A stretch of 64,000 bases of DNA, from the NCBI RefSeq assembly GCF_041276405.1, contig NZ_JBGGGT010000001.1, forward strand, positions 541,501-605,500. The letters are read 5' to 3'. The notes beneath the pieces were generated by a model. That model did no database searches. It saw only the letters and a list, made by a program, of their open reading frames with translations, and was not told the DNA's origin. A program made the translations under genes and the position numbers. Positions within the stretch are counted from its first letter, which is position 1; each line of letters begins with the position of its first letter. The stretch is from Microvirga sp. TS319. Its GTDB lineage: Bacteria; Pseudomonadota; Alphaproteobacteria; Rhizobiales; Beijerinckiaceae. Shown one piece after another: positions 44,991 to 53,054 of the stretch.

Positions 44991-45216
44991 GGCTCGTCTC
45001 TGCTGCCGAATGCGTTTGCGCAGCCCAGGTGCCTTAGGCGATCATACCCGTCACGGAGTGAGAGCGCTCCACGCGGAGATGCGGCGTCGCGCCATAGAGG
45101 CGGGCGATGGATCTCTCGATATGGATACACGTGATGATCTTATGGCAGCCTGTCAGGCCATCGAGGGAACGCTTCGACCGGTCATGGCAATGAACCAGAT
45201 AATCCGGAAAATCTGA
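44959..45216 (+). CDS. doubtful small ORF before kpsF
   Basis: An 85-residue frame overlaps the previous gene and ends TGATG at the kpsF start. Only its second half looks protein-like (MRRRAIEAGDGSLDMDTRDD, LMAACQAIEGTLRPVMAMNQ). It may be a remnant or a short leader for kpsF. Confidence 0.22.
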   Translation: MLVRSLRGEHEARLCCRMRLRSPGALGDHTRHGVRALHAEMRRRAIEAGDGSLDMDTRDDLMAACQAIEGTLRPVMAMNQIIRKI

Positions 45217-46226
45217 TGAACATCCATGTTACGAGGACATCGAATGCTGCTCCCGCACCAGACAAGGCAGCAATTCTGGAGAAGGGCATCCGGAGCGTCA
45301 CGGTGCGGGCCGCAGGTCTGGCAAGTCTCTCAACGGCCCTATAAGGTGAACTTACTCCCGCCTTCTGCGCCGCTGTCGAGCGGATTCTGCAGGCGAAAGG
45401 GCGGGTGATCGTGTCCGGCATGCGGAAAAGCGGACATATTGGCCGCAAGGTTGCTGCGACTTTAGCCTCGACAGGTACACGCGCCTTCTTCGTTCATCAC
45501 GGTGAGGCGAGCCACGGTGATCTCGGGATGATCACGCCTGACGGTGTCATCATCGCGCTGTCCTGGTCGGGCGAAACAAGCGAACTGGGCAACCTGATTC
45601 ATTCTTCGCGCCGCTTCGCGGTCGGTCTCATTGCCGTCACCTCGCGCGCCGAAAACACCCTCGGCCGGGCAGCCGACATCGTTCTTGCGCTCCCACGGAT
45701 TGAGGAGGCTTGCCCGCACGGTCTTGCGCCCACGACCTCAACCATCCTGCAACTGGCGCTTGGTGACGCCATCGCTATGGCGGTGATCGCAGGCTGAGGA
45801 TTCCAGGCCTCGAACTTCCGGGAGTTTCACCCTGGCGGAATGCTGGGTGCCCGTCTTTTGAAGGTCAAAGACCTAATGCATGTTGGGGATGAGGTACCTG
45901 TGGTAACGGAGGATCTGCCCATGTCTGATGTCATCATTGCGATGACCAGTTGCCGATTTGGCTGTGCCGGCGTCATCACATCTGATGGGACCCTTTCAAG
46001 CATCGTGACGGGCGGTGATCCCCGCTGGAACATGGATGGTCTTCTCGAGAGGACGGTCGAGGCTGTGATGACGCGTGCACCCTTAACAGTCTCGTCGGAG
46101 GCACTCGGGAGCCGTGCTCTGGAGATCATGAACTGCGAGCGGATCACGGCATTGTTCATCGTTGTGGATGGCAAACCTATTGGGATCGTTCATATTCATG
46201 ATCTGCTGCGGGCAGGGCTTGCGTAA
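45216..46226 (+). pseudogene. kpsF: arabinose-5-phosphate isomerase KpsF with two in-frame stops
   Basis: A single 337-codon frame encodes a SIS domain (GRVIVSGMRKSGHIGRKVAA, ASTGTRAFFVHHGEASHGDL, ALSWSGETSEL, GLAPTTSTILQLALGDAIA) and two CBS domains (VKDLMHVGDEVPVV, VMTRAPLTV, ALFIVVDGKPIGIVHIHDLL). KpsF/KdsD converts ribulose-5-P to arabinose-5-P, the first step to Kdo, the linker sugar of this capsule. TAA at 45342-45344 and TGA at 45795-45797 (before GFQASNFREFHPGG) break the frame without any shift. The usual GMGKSGH motif reads GMRKSGH, a further suspicious change. A housekeeping kdsD elsewhere would be needed. Confidence 0.9.
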
Positions 46227-46586
46227 GCTAGGTTTGGAGCCCTGTGGCTAAAGCGAACTAAGCTGCCATCGGTTTTCGCTGAAGCCATTCTACGGAGTCG
46301 CAAGCCGGTAGGCTGCCTCAGGCCATCATCTCTCCCGCCAGCGTCAACAACACCGCAGCCTCAAACGTGATAGGCCACGCAAGCAAATTACCCGCCACAG
46401 TTAAAGTTACAGTATATCGATGATGATCACTTGTAGGGTGTTCGCCGGTCGAAGTTCCCAAGAAGCGCCAAGACTTCAATTCTCCAGAATTGCAGGAGCA
46501 TGAGGACGTTCCAAATTCCCTTGCTGTGATTTGCAGGATGAGGATAGAACCTCCGCTCCCAAATATTCGATGAATGATGTAACTAC
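46227..46586. other. 360-base stretch without a supported gene
   Basis: AT content rises from about 46380. The stretch most likely includes a promoter for the following methyltransferase; no consensus is certain and no ORF is convincing. Confidence 0.4.
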
Positions 46587-47372
46587 ATGCCAGATCTGAA
46601 CCCAAAACGGGCGTACCAGAAGTTTTTTCAGGACCTGATCGGTGCGTTCAAGCCCGATGTGGCACGCCGAATGTTTGTGGGCGGCGACCAGGATTTCGAC
46701 CGGGTTGGCTCTGCGGAATTTGCGATTATTCAACATTTTGGGCTGAAGCCGGATGCAAGTCTCGTAGATGTGGGATGCGGATCCGGTCGCTTGGCCCGCT
46801 ATCTCGTGCAGTGGCCTCACCTGCAGTATCTGGGAACTGACGTAGTTCCGGAGGTGATCGAGTACTGCACGGAGGCCTATCCTCGGCACTTCCGTTTTGC
46901 CGAGGTGCAAAATACTGAGATCCCGGCCTCAGACACTTCCGCCGATATGGTGGCCTTCTTCTCCGTCTTCACCCATCTCCTGCACGAGCAGACCTTTCAG
47001 TACCTAAGCGAGGCCAAGCGCGTCCTGCGACCCGGCGGGCGGATTGTCTTCTCGTTCCTGGAATACGCGTGTGCGGCCCATCACGACATATTCCGGCATA
47101 CCTTTCAGCATTTCGATGAGATGAGGCATCTCAACGTCTTTATCGAACGCAATGCGATTGAGTTCTTTGCTGCAGAGTTGGGACTGACAGTCATTGTCAT
47201 GCGGGGAGGCGATGAGCCGACCATCAAACTCGATGAGCCTGTGCGCCGGCTTGATGGAACAACAATGAGCGGGCATATCTGGCTCGGGCAGTCCCTTTGC
47301 GTGCTGGAAAAGCCCACCGACGTGGTGGATCTGGGCGGGGACGCCAAAGAGGCTGGCGAGAGTTCTAAATAG
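46587..47372 (+). CDS. SAM-dependent methyltransferase of the capsule locus
   Basis: The 261-residue class I methyltransferase has ASLVDVGCGSGRLARYLVQW (motif I, residues 57-76), YLGTDVVPEVIEYC, MVAFFSVFTHLLHEQTFQYL and AKRVLRPGGRIVFSF (post-motif III), the Methyltransf_11/25 pattern. A C-terminal region with HFDEMRHLNVFIERN and SGHIWLGQSLCVLEK follows. Similar proteins in capsule loci methylate sugars or the non-reducing end to stop chain growth; either is possible here. ATG 46587 has only a weak ribosome-binding site. It is separated by about 300 bases from kpsD on the same strand. Confidence 0.85.
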   Translation: MPDLNPKRAYQKFFQDLIGAFKPDVARRMFVGGDQDFDRVGSAEFAIIQHFGLKPDASLVDVGCGSGRLARYLVQWPHLQYLGTDVVPEVIEYCTEAYPRHFRFAEVQNTEIPASDTSADMVAFFSVFTHLLHEQTFQYLSEAKRVLRPGGRIVFSFLEYACAAHHDIFRHTFQHFDEMRHLNVFIERNAIEFFAAELGLTVIVMRGGDEPTIKLDEPVRRLDGTTMSGHIWLGQSLCVLEKPTDVVDLGGDAKEAGESSK

Positions 47373-47667
47373 TTTGGCAACAACGAGTTCTGCGGTTTGG
47401 CTCACCGATCACGGTTGGGGAGCATCACTGCACCCGGCCCGTCTCGCGGCCGTTGCGAAAACATCACATTGCTTTACCACGATTGGCAAATCCGGTCTTG
47501 GCCTGCTGCAGAGCCGGTCAGCGTCTGCTATTGGGTTCTGAATCATAGGAAGGGGCCTGGTGGCCGACTGGTCGAGGGATGGATCTCTTGTGAACCGGCG
47601 GGCTCCCGGGATGCTGGGGCGAATGAGCTTGAAGGTTTATTGGAACGCGGTTGGTCGAGGCATCACC

Positions 47668-48771
47668 ATGCGCGCATCCACTATCATGATGGTGGCTTTG
47701 CTGGCCGCAGGATGCGAATCGCTGCCTGGTTCTGGTCCTGTGATGCGCGATGTTTCCTCTGAGACATCAGAGCAAACCTATGGCTTCACCCTGGTGGATC
47801 TCACCGCCGCAACTGTCGCCCAGTATGCGACACAACCGAAAGTAGACAGGCCTAATTCCGCACGGGTTTTGGCGCCGGCCCGCGTCAGCCTCTCGCCCGG
47901 GGATGTCATCCGCGTCGCCGTCGCAGAGACCCGTGAAGGCAATGTATTCGCGCCGCTGTCAGTCGGCGGAACCGTGTTCTCGGCGGTGCGCGTGGATGAC
48001 ACAGGCCATATCACGCTGCCCTATGCCGGTCAGGTGATGGTGAAGGGCCTTGATACCGCCGATGTCGCCGACCTGCTGCGGGAGAAGGTGAAAGCTGCGG
48101 CGTTTGAGCCGGAAGTGTATGTGGAGTTGGTCGCAAACAAGTCGAACAACGTTCTCGTTTCAGGGGAGGTGCGCCAGCCCGGTCGCGTGTCCCTCCTCGA
48201 TGGTCCCAACAGCTTAATCGATGTGATCAACCGTGCGGGCGGACCGCTGCGCCCGCCCCACCACACGGATGTGGTGATCCGCCGGGGGCGCTCCGTTGCG
48301 CGGGTGTCCCTCGCCGACGTCCTGGCCGGTCGGAATGGACCGATTTCAAAAGGCGATGAGATCGTCGTAGAGGCCAACGTCAAGACCTTCAATGCTCTGG
48401 GGGCTGTCCGTCGCACTGGCCTCAGTGAGTTCCAGAAGCCCGAGCCAACCCTACTTGAAGCTCTGTCTCAGGTCGGCGGGTTGGCCGATAATGCGGCGGA
48501 TCGGCGGGGCGTCTTTGTATTCCGGTTAGATAATGCAGCGGGGCAGCGCGGAGGGGCGAGCCGGGGATTGCCTGGTCCGATCGTGTTCCGTCTGGATATG
48601 TCACGGCCTGACGCGATTTTCGCAGCCCAGCAGTTTGCCATCCGTCCAGATGATACGATCTACGTCACAACGGCGCCAAGTTACGAGTGGGCCAAGCTCA
48701 TCGCGCCAATCGCCCAAGGAATGGCCGTGGCACGTGGCGCGGTTTCGATCGAAAGCGCCGTGACCAACTAG
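47668..48771 (+). CDS. kpsD: outer-membrane polysaccharide export lipoprotein (KpsD/Wza class)
   Basis: From ATG 47668 the product is 367 residues. A lipoprotein signal MRASTIMMVALLAAGC (lipobox LAAGC, Cys16) is followed by an export domain: RVSLSPGDVIRVAVAETREG (PES motif), VDDTGHITLPYAGQVMVKGL, VLVSGEVRQPGRVSL (SLBB), then a second SLBB-like repeat and a C-terminal part. It should form the outer-membrane channel receiving polymer from KpsE. It is shorter than E. coli KpsD (about 550) and closer to Wza/RkpU-like proteins. The symbol is given by role in this Kps cluster. Longer upstream in-frame sequence lacks a signal and is excluded. Confidence 0.88.
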   Translation: MRASTIMMVALLAAGCESLPGSGPVMRDVSSETSEQTYGFTLVDLTAATVAQYATQPKVDRPNSARVLAPARVSLSPGDVIRVAVAETREGNVFAPLSVGGTVFSAVRVDDTGHITLPYAGQVMVKGLDTADVADLLREKVKAAAFEPEVYVELVANKSNNVLVSGEVRQPGRVSLLDGPNSLIDVINRAGGPLRPPHHTDVVIRRGRSVARVSLADVLAGRNGPISKGDEIVVEANVKTFNALGAVRRTGLSEFQKPEPTLLEALSQVGGLADNAADRRGVFVFRLDNAAGQRGGASRGLPGPIVFRLDMSRPDAIFAAQQFAIRPDDTIYVTTAPSYEWAKLIAPIAQGMAVARGAVSIESAVTN

Positions 48772-48797
48772 GCCCTAGCGCTCCAGCAGGCGGTCGA

Positions 48798-49826
48798 TTG
48801 TCACTTATTCCAAATTCTTACTCAGCAAGTACGGTTGGTGCCGCGGGCCGCCGTACTTTGATCGCCGTTCGGGCTGGCGAGAACCCGTCATTCGATTACT
48901 TTCTCGCCCCGCGCCTGGCGATCCAGCGGGATTGGAATGTGCGGGTTGTCGACGGAGCGACCCCGCCCGGCGACGTGTTCCGGGACGTTGACCCAAGTGA
49001 AACCTATCTTCTCTTTTGTCGCTATGTGCCTGCCTATTGGCGGCGCTATGTCGAGCGGAACCATGCACGCCTAATCGGGTGCGGTTACTTCGTCGATGAC
49101 GACTATGAGGCCCTTGTTCGTGACAGCACCGTGCCTCTTCGGTACCGCTGGAAGGTTTGGCGACTTGGGCTTCGGCCGCAACAGGCCTTGGGGCGGGTCT
49201 GGACTCACGTCTGGGCTGGCAGTTGGTGTCTTGCCGACCGATTGAGCGCCCTGAAAGCGGAGGCCCTGTTGCCGGTTGCAGGAGAGCAGGACTTCGCGCG
49301 CGGGACGCACTGCCCAACCGGGCCTCTCCGGATCGCATTCCATGCGACAGCCGTTCACCGCCGTGAGCATGAGTGGCTCTTGTCTCTGGTGCCGCAGCTT
49401 CGCGCGGCCCTGCCGCAGGCGGTTTTCGAGATCGTTGCCGACCGGTCCTTGGCGGGTCCTTGGCAGGAGATGCCCAATGTCGTTGTGCGCAAGCCGACGC
49501 CATGGCCGGTCTATCGTGCCGAAACGGCGCACGACCAGGCTGATATTCTCCTTGTGCCGCTGCTCCCTGCGCCTATCAACGAGGTCCGCTCGTCGACGAA
49601 ACTGATCGATGCGGCCCGCCTGGGAGCTGTGCCTATTCTATCCGACGCCGCACCCTACGCAGCGTATCGGGATGTGGCGCCTTGCCTTTCGCTAAACCAG
49701 GCCGCATGGGTCAATGCCATATGTGAACTTGCGCGTGACGCCGCTCAGCGGCAGCGGATCATGGCACGGCTGCAGGTCCGCCTTGAGCAAACACGACATG
49801 GATTGTATCCGCTGCTTCCCCTTTAA
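48798..49826 (+). CDS. glycosyltransferase-like protein of the capsule locus
   Basis: The 342-residue soluble protein has short motifs reminiscent of GT4/GT-B transferases: ENPSFDYFLAPRLAIQRDWN, GCGYFVDDDYEALV, an internal FHATAVHRREHEWLLSLVPQ (Rossmann-like beta-alpha), VFEIVADRSLAGPW, and DILLVPLLPAPINEVRSSTK LIDAARLGAVPILSDAAPY, the C-terminal nucleotide-sugar contact region where GT-B enzymes read SSTKxxE. The start is best taken as TTG 48798, 26 bases after kpsD; frames extended upstream into kpsD have different composition. A capsule sugar transferase is the most economical reading; donor and acceptor are unknown. Confidence 0.72.
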   Translation: MSLIPNSYSASTVGAAGRRTLIAVRAGENPSFDYFLAPRLAIQRDWNVRVVDGATPPGDVFRDVDPSETYLLFCRYVPAYWRRYVERNHARLIGCGYFVDDDYEALVRDSTVPLRYRWKVWRLGLRPQQALGRVWTHVWAGSWCLADRLSALKAEALLPVAGEQDFARGTHCPTGPLRIAFHATAVHRREHEWLLSLVPQLRAALPQAVFEIVADRSLAGPWQEMPNVVVRKPTPWPVYRAETAHDQADILLVPLLPAPINEVRSSTKLIDAARLGAVPILSDAAPYAAYRDVAPCLSLNQAAWVNAICELARDAAQRQRIMARLQVRLEQTRHGLYPLLPL

Positions 49827-50475
49827 GGGGATTTTGGTCGGCTTAGGCTCTGGGGCTATTGGTTGTGTGTCCGCAGGTCCGGTCCAAACTCTGCCTACCC
49901 CGCGGGTGTGCCGATAGCATGCATAGTAGGATCGCCCACAGCCTTCAGGGCGGCTTACCTCGGTTTCACATTGGCGCTGTCCAGCGTGGAAGAGGGCTAC
50001 ATCAACCCACACCACCCGGTGGGGGTTGATCCGGTCGGAATGCATGTCTCTTGAGGTGCTGCCAGTTGGCTATCAAGAATGATGTTGCGCCATCGCGCGG
50101 ATGCGGATCGCTGTTCGAGCATACGGCGCAACGTTTCGTCTAACGAGCAGTGGCCGAGCTAGATGTTCCTGCCGCAATTTTTGCCGAGTTCAATGTGATC
50201 GAGCAGGGTTGGGCCAGGACAAGGATGTTGTTCAAGACGAAAACGGACCGCCATCTCGAGGACTCTGGGTGGCTCAAACCAGCCTCGGTGCCCGACACCA
50301 GGGGGGCACACCGTATGCCCTACACAGATGTCAAAAGTGCTTCGGGAAGTATCGACATCCATCACCGGTGTTCATGTGCATACCTTAGCCCCAATAGACT
50401 GGCGCGCTCTGGCGCAAACTCCAGCGACGGGCTGCTTGCGGCAGGGGGAGGTCCTTCGCCGGCAGAGCGGTCAAG
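49827..50475. other. 649-base stretch between convergent capsule genes
   Basis: Plus- and minus-strand genes converge on this stretch. No supported gene; a plus-strand frame at 50150 contains AEFNVIEQGWART, which faintly recalls carbonic anhydrase but lacks its zinc ligands. No clear terminator is visible apart from a short CCCCTT/AAGGGG pair at the end of the upstream gene. Confidence 0.4.
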
Positions 50476-51759
50476 TCAAACGGGGACGCCTCCTCGCCTG
50501 ACTGGGCTGGCGGATCGGTCTAGGGTAGGGCTTCGTCCAACCGGGGATAGGACCCGAAGCAGCGGGCTAATGCGTTGAAACACAGCATCGGCCAAGGATG
50601 GCCACGTTGCGCGATCATAAAAGCTGCCTGGCAGGAGCGAGGATCCCACGAGATGCCTTAGGAAAGCCTGGGCGATCTCTGGATCCGGTGGGGTGGGGGT
50701 GCGCCAAAACCGGTTTATATCCTCAATTGTCGAGCCAATGCAGGCCAGCCCTTCCACGCGATAGAAGGTGTTGCCCATGACGAGGACAGGGACACCGGCC
50801 GTGATAGCAGCCACACCGGAGGTGCTATTGATGGTCACTAAACCCTTTGAGGCTCTTACAAGAGGTCCCAAGACTCCAGACTGCAGAACCTGAACGCGAT
50901 CGGTAACGCCATAGCGCTCAGCATGCCTGTGCACGAGTTTTGCGTAGTGGGTGTGCCCACGATCCAGCGGATGAACCTTAAAGACCAACTGATGCGTTGG
51001 GTGTGCATGCGCTGCAAACGATGCGAGCGTCTGTATAATGAAGCTCTTGACGGACCAGCCGCGGCCATGCCGGAGAAGTTGCAGGTCGTCGTGGACTTGG
51101 AGGGCAACCAGGAAGAACTCGGGGCGGGACGTACCTGTTAGTCGCCGAATAGCCTTGCGATCAATGGGCGTCGCCAGGACCTTGCGGGCAAAAGATCGAG
51201 TCCAGTACCGAGCTTCACTCGTGAGGGATCGATCTCGATGGTGCAGGTAAAACGGATAGTGCCTACGCTTTAGGACGGCTGCGAGGTAGTAAGCTGTGGC
51301 GGATAGCGCCATAGCCGAGAACTGAGATCTGAGCGGAGGCGCCGCAGGAGAGGGCGGTGCTGTTCGCTGGAGCGCATCCGGCGTGCGTGGTAGCGGCGAG
51401 TTGGCATTGTTACCATACAACTCGCAGGTTACATAGTTCGGACGTATATAGCCTTCTTCAAAGCACCAAACCGGAACCTGACGAGCGCGCGCGACCTCTC
51501 GCGCAACCCTGTGGATCGGGCGTTCATCGCCAAAGAGGAGCACTGCATCCGGACGCCATTCTTGCAGTTGGGCACTGAAAAACGCTGGCCACACCTCTGG
51601 GCTGTCTCGGTAGCGAATGACGCTTGCGCCGCTGGCAAACAAGCGATCGCCACCGTTGAAGACGATCCGTCGGACCTCCATGCCACGTTGCTCCAAGGCG
51701 CCGGCGAGGAACGTGAAGAAGCCCCCCACTGGTCCTTGAAGTAGCAGAATTCTCGTCAA
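50476..51759 (-). CDS. kpsS: capsule Kdo-transferase KpsS
   Basis: The 427-residue product is a member of the capsule polysaccharide synthase family: LLLQGPVGGFFTFLAGALEQ (KpsS N-terminus), FNGGDRLFASGASVIRYRD, VWCFEEGYIRPNYVTCELYG, VALQVHDDLQLLRHG, VFKVHPLDRGHTHYAKLV and LVTINSTSGVAAITAGVPV, then VMGNTFYRVEGL. KpsS adds the first Kdo to the lyso-phosphatidylglycerol anchor before KpsC extends it. The motifs are complete. The start appears to be TTG 51759 with an AGGGG upstream. The C-terminal 20 residues (Arg/Pro-rich) are not family-like. Its promoter would lie in or before the small membrane protein gene upstream. Confidence 0.92.
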   Translation of the reverse strand: MTRILLLQGPVGGFFTFLAGALEQRGMEVRRIVFNGGDRLFASGASVIRYRDSPEVWPAFFSAQLQEWRPDAVLLFGDERPIHRVAREVARARQVPVWCFEEGYIRPNYVTCELYGNNANSPLPRTPDALQRTAPPSPAAPPLRSQFSAMALSATAYYLAAVLKRRHYPFYLHHRDRSLTSEARYWTRSFARKVLATPIDRKAIRRLTGTSRPEFFLVALQVHDDLQLLRHGRGWSVKSFIIQTLASFAAHAHPTHQLVFKVHPLDRGHTHYAKLVHRHAERYGVTDRVQVLQSGVLGPLVRASKGLVTINSTSGVAAITAGVPVLVMGNTFYRVEGLACIGSTIEDINRFWRTPTPPDPEIAQAFLRHLVGSSLLPGSFYDRATWPSLADAVFQRISPLLRVLSPVGRSPTLDRSASPVRRGGVPV

Positions 51760-51807
51760 TATGAGGCCCCTAAGTAGTGCTTGCCCATGCGCCGTTGATC
51801 CGGTGCC

Positions 51808-51945
51808 CTATTTCCGCGCTGCCTGTTGTTGCTTGCGGCGCCTCGACTGTCCCTTCTCCACGATCCTATTGGTGCCCAGAATGAACGCCGCGGCAAAGCA
51901 TGCAGTCAGCCCGGCAATCGCTAAAGCAACAATGATCGGAAGCAT
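51808..51945 (-). CDS. 45-residue single-pass membrane protein upstream of kpsS
   Basis: ATG 51945 to TAG 51808-51810 encodes a hydrophobic helix (MLPIIVALAIAGLTACFAAA FILG) followed by a short basic tail (RRRKQQQAARK). The tail would stay in the cytoplasm by the positive-inside rule. It ends 48 bases before the kpsS start on the same strand. The ribosome-binding site is weak. Such micro-proteins are often missed; a structural role with membrane-peripheral KpsS/KpsC is possible but purely speculative. Confidence 0.4.
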   Translation of the reverse strand: MLPIIVALAIAGLTACFAAAFILGTNRIVEKGQSRRRKQQQAARK

Positions 51946-52181
51946 CGATTCGCTCAGTTTTATGAGCTTTATCGGAGGGCCGCCTGTGGGAGTGCAAGGA
52001 TAAAATACCGCCTATGAGCATTTGGTGAGGAGCGTGTTCTTTCCGCACCAGTGATCCGAGAGCCGGCTTGGGAGATTTGGACAGTGGGATAAGTGGATCT
52101 TCTACTCGGCTGCGGCCAATATGTCTGTCGAACTGGAAAAACGATGAGCAAGAAACCCTGCTAGAAGCACTCTTTGGCCTT

Positions 52182-52530
52182 AAAGGCCAAAGTTGCCATG
52201 GCCGCTGTGAAGGGCGAGAAGACCCTGGCCGCGTTGGCCCAACAGTTCGTTGTCGATCCCGGCTAGGTCGCCCAGTGGAAGGCCCAACTCCTCGACGGAG
52301 CTGCCGGCGTATTCGGGCCGAGAAGGCTTCAGCCGCAAACCCACTGGTAAACGTGCAGACGCTGCATGCCAAATTCGGCGAACTCATCCTGGCCAACGGT
52401 TTTTTAGAGTACGCGCTCGCCAAAGCCAGAGCATGGCCGCCCGCAAAGCGATGATCGCCCCCTGGCATGCGCTGCCGCTGGCCCGGCAGGCTGAGGAACG
52501 CAGGATCAGTCGGGGCAGCCTGGAGCCAAG
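52182..52530 (+). pseudogene. IS3-family OrfA remnant (IS407-like)
   Basis: The plus strand reads AKVAMAAVKGEKTLAALAQQ, FVVDP-G, stop, VAQWKAQLLDGAAGVFG, then, after a frameshift, NVQTLHAKFGELILANGFLE, the OrfA helix-turn-helix and zipper of IS3-type elements. At the end, PWHALPLARQAEERRISRG corresponds to the very start of OrfB. At least one stop and two shifts are present. No ends were located. Confidence 0.75.
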
Positions 52531-52562
52531 CCGATCTTGAAGTCGGCACAGGGACATCGTCG

Positions 52563-52985
52563 TCATTCATCCATGCCGGGCGTCAGAAGCCGGATCGTGC
52601 GCATCGGCACCCAGCCCACGTCCTGATCGACAGGGACAAGAAAGACGCGGCCAGAGTCCGTTTTCTCGACTTGGCACGTGATCGCCCTCTTCTCGCCGAC
52701 AGGCCGATAGATCACCGTTGCACCAACATATAACTGGTCGTCCTTGGCAAAATTGAAGCTCGCGGCGGCAGCCCCGCGCCCTGAGGCCGTTTGCTCTTCC
52801 TGTGTCGCATCCGTGGGGCGGCCGAGGGTCTCGAACACGAGGCGAGCTACCTCGCGATGGCGGTCGCTCACGACTCTGAGCGCAGTACGGGTGCGATCGG
52901 GGTACCAGGAGCCCCCGATCCTCGCGAGGAGATCAGCCACGATCTCGACCTGATCTTCAGCCATTTCCATCACCCTTTTCAGCAT
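52563..52985 (-). CDS. unknown two-part protein, short paralogue
   Basis: The 140-residue product has a helical N-terminal domain (VEIVADLLARIGGSWYPDRT, SDRHREVARLVFETLGR). A linker and a small beta domain follow (VGATVIYRPVGEKRAITCQV, VEKTDSGRVFLVPVDQDVGW, VPMRTIRLL). Both domains are repeated in the same order in the adjacent upstream gene (IVAELLARIGGSWHPERPRP; GAVVAYCPPGDTRTITCTVE), so the pair arose by tandem duplication. No signal peptide. I recognise no named family. The second gene's extra domains are missing here. Transcribed from the same strand, 69 bases after the longer gene. Confidence 0.65.
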   Translation of the reverse strand: MLKRVMEMAEDQVEIVADLLARIGGSWYPDRTRTALRVVSDRHREVARLVFETLGRPTDATQEEQTASGRGAAAASFNFAKDDQLYVGATVIYRPVGEKRAITCQVEKTDSGRVFLVPVDQDVGWVPMRTIRLLTPGMDE

Positions 52986-53054
52986 GCCCGCGGTCGGGAT
53001 GGTTTCGATAATCTCGTCGACGGCAGACGAATGCCTGCCATGATGGGGCGCGTC

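Noticed and set aside
45216-46226. Stop-codon recoding as an explanation for in-frame stops in kpsF, istA and the remnant at 18530
   Set aside because: The stops are both TAA and TGA, no SECIS-like structure or suppressor tRNA is seen, and neighbouring frameshifts point to ordinary gene decay.
50150-50400. AEFNVIEQGWART resembling a piece of beta-carbonic anhydrase
   Set aside because: The zinc-binding Cys/His residues and the rest of the domain are absent, so the similarity is too short to report.
51866-52570. 234-codon minus-strand frame
   Set aside because: It is the complement of an IS3 OrfA remnant; composition is dominated by Arg/Ser/Pro, typical of antisense frames.
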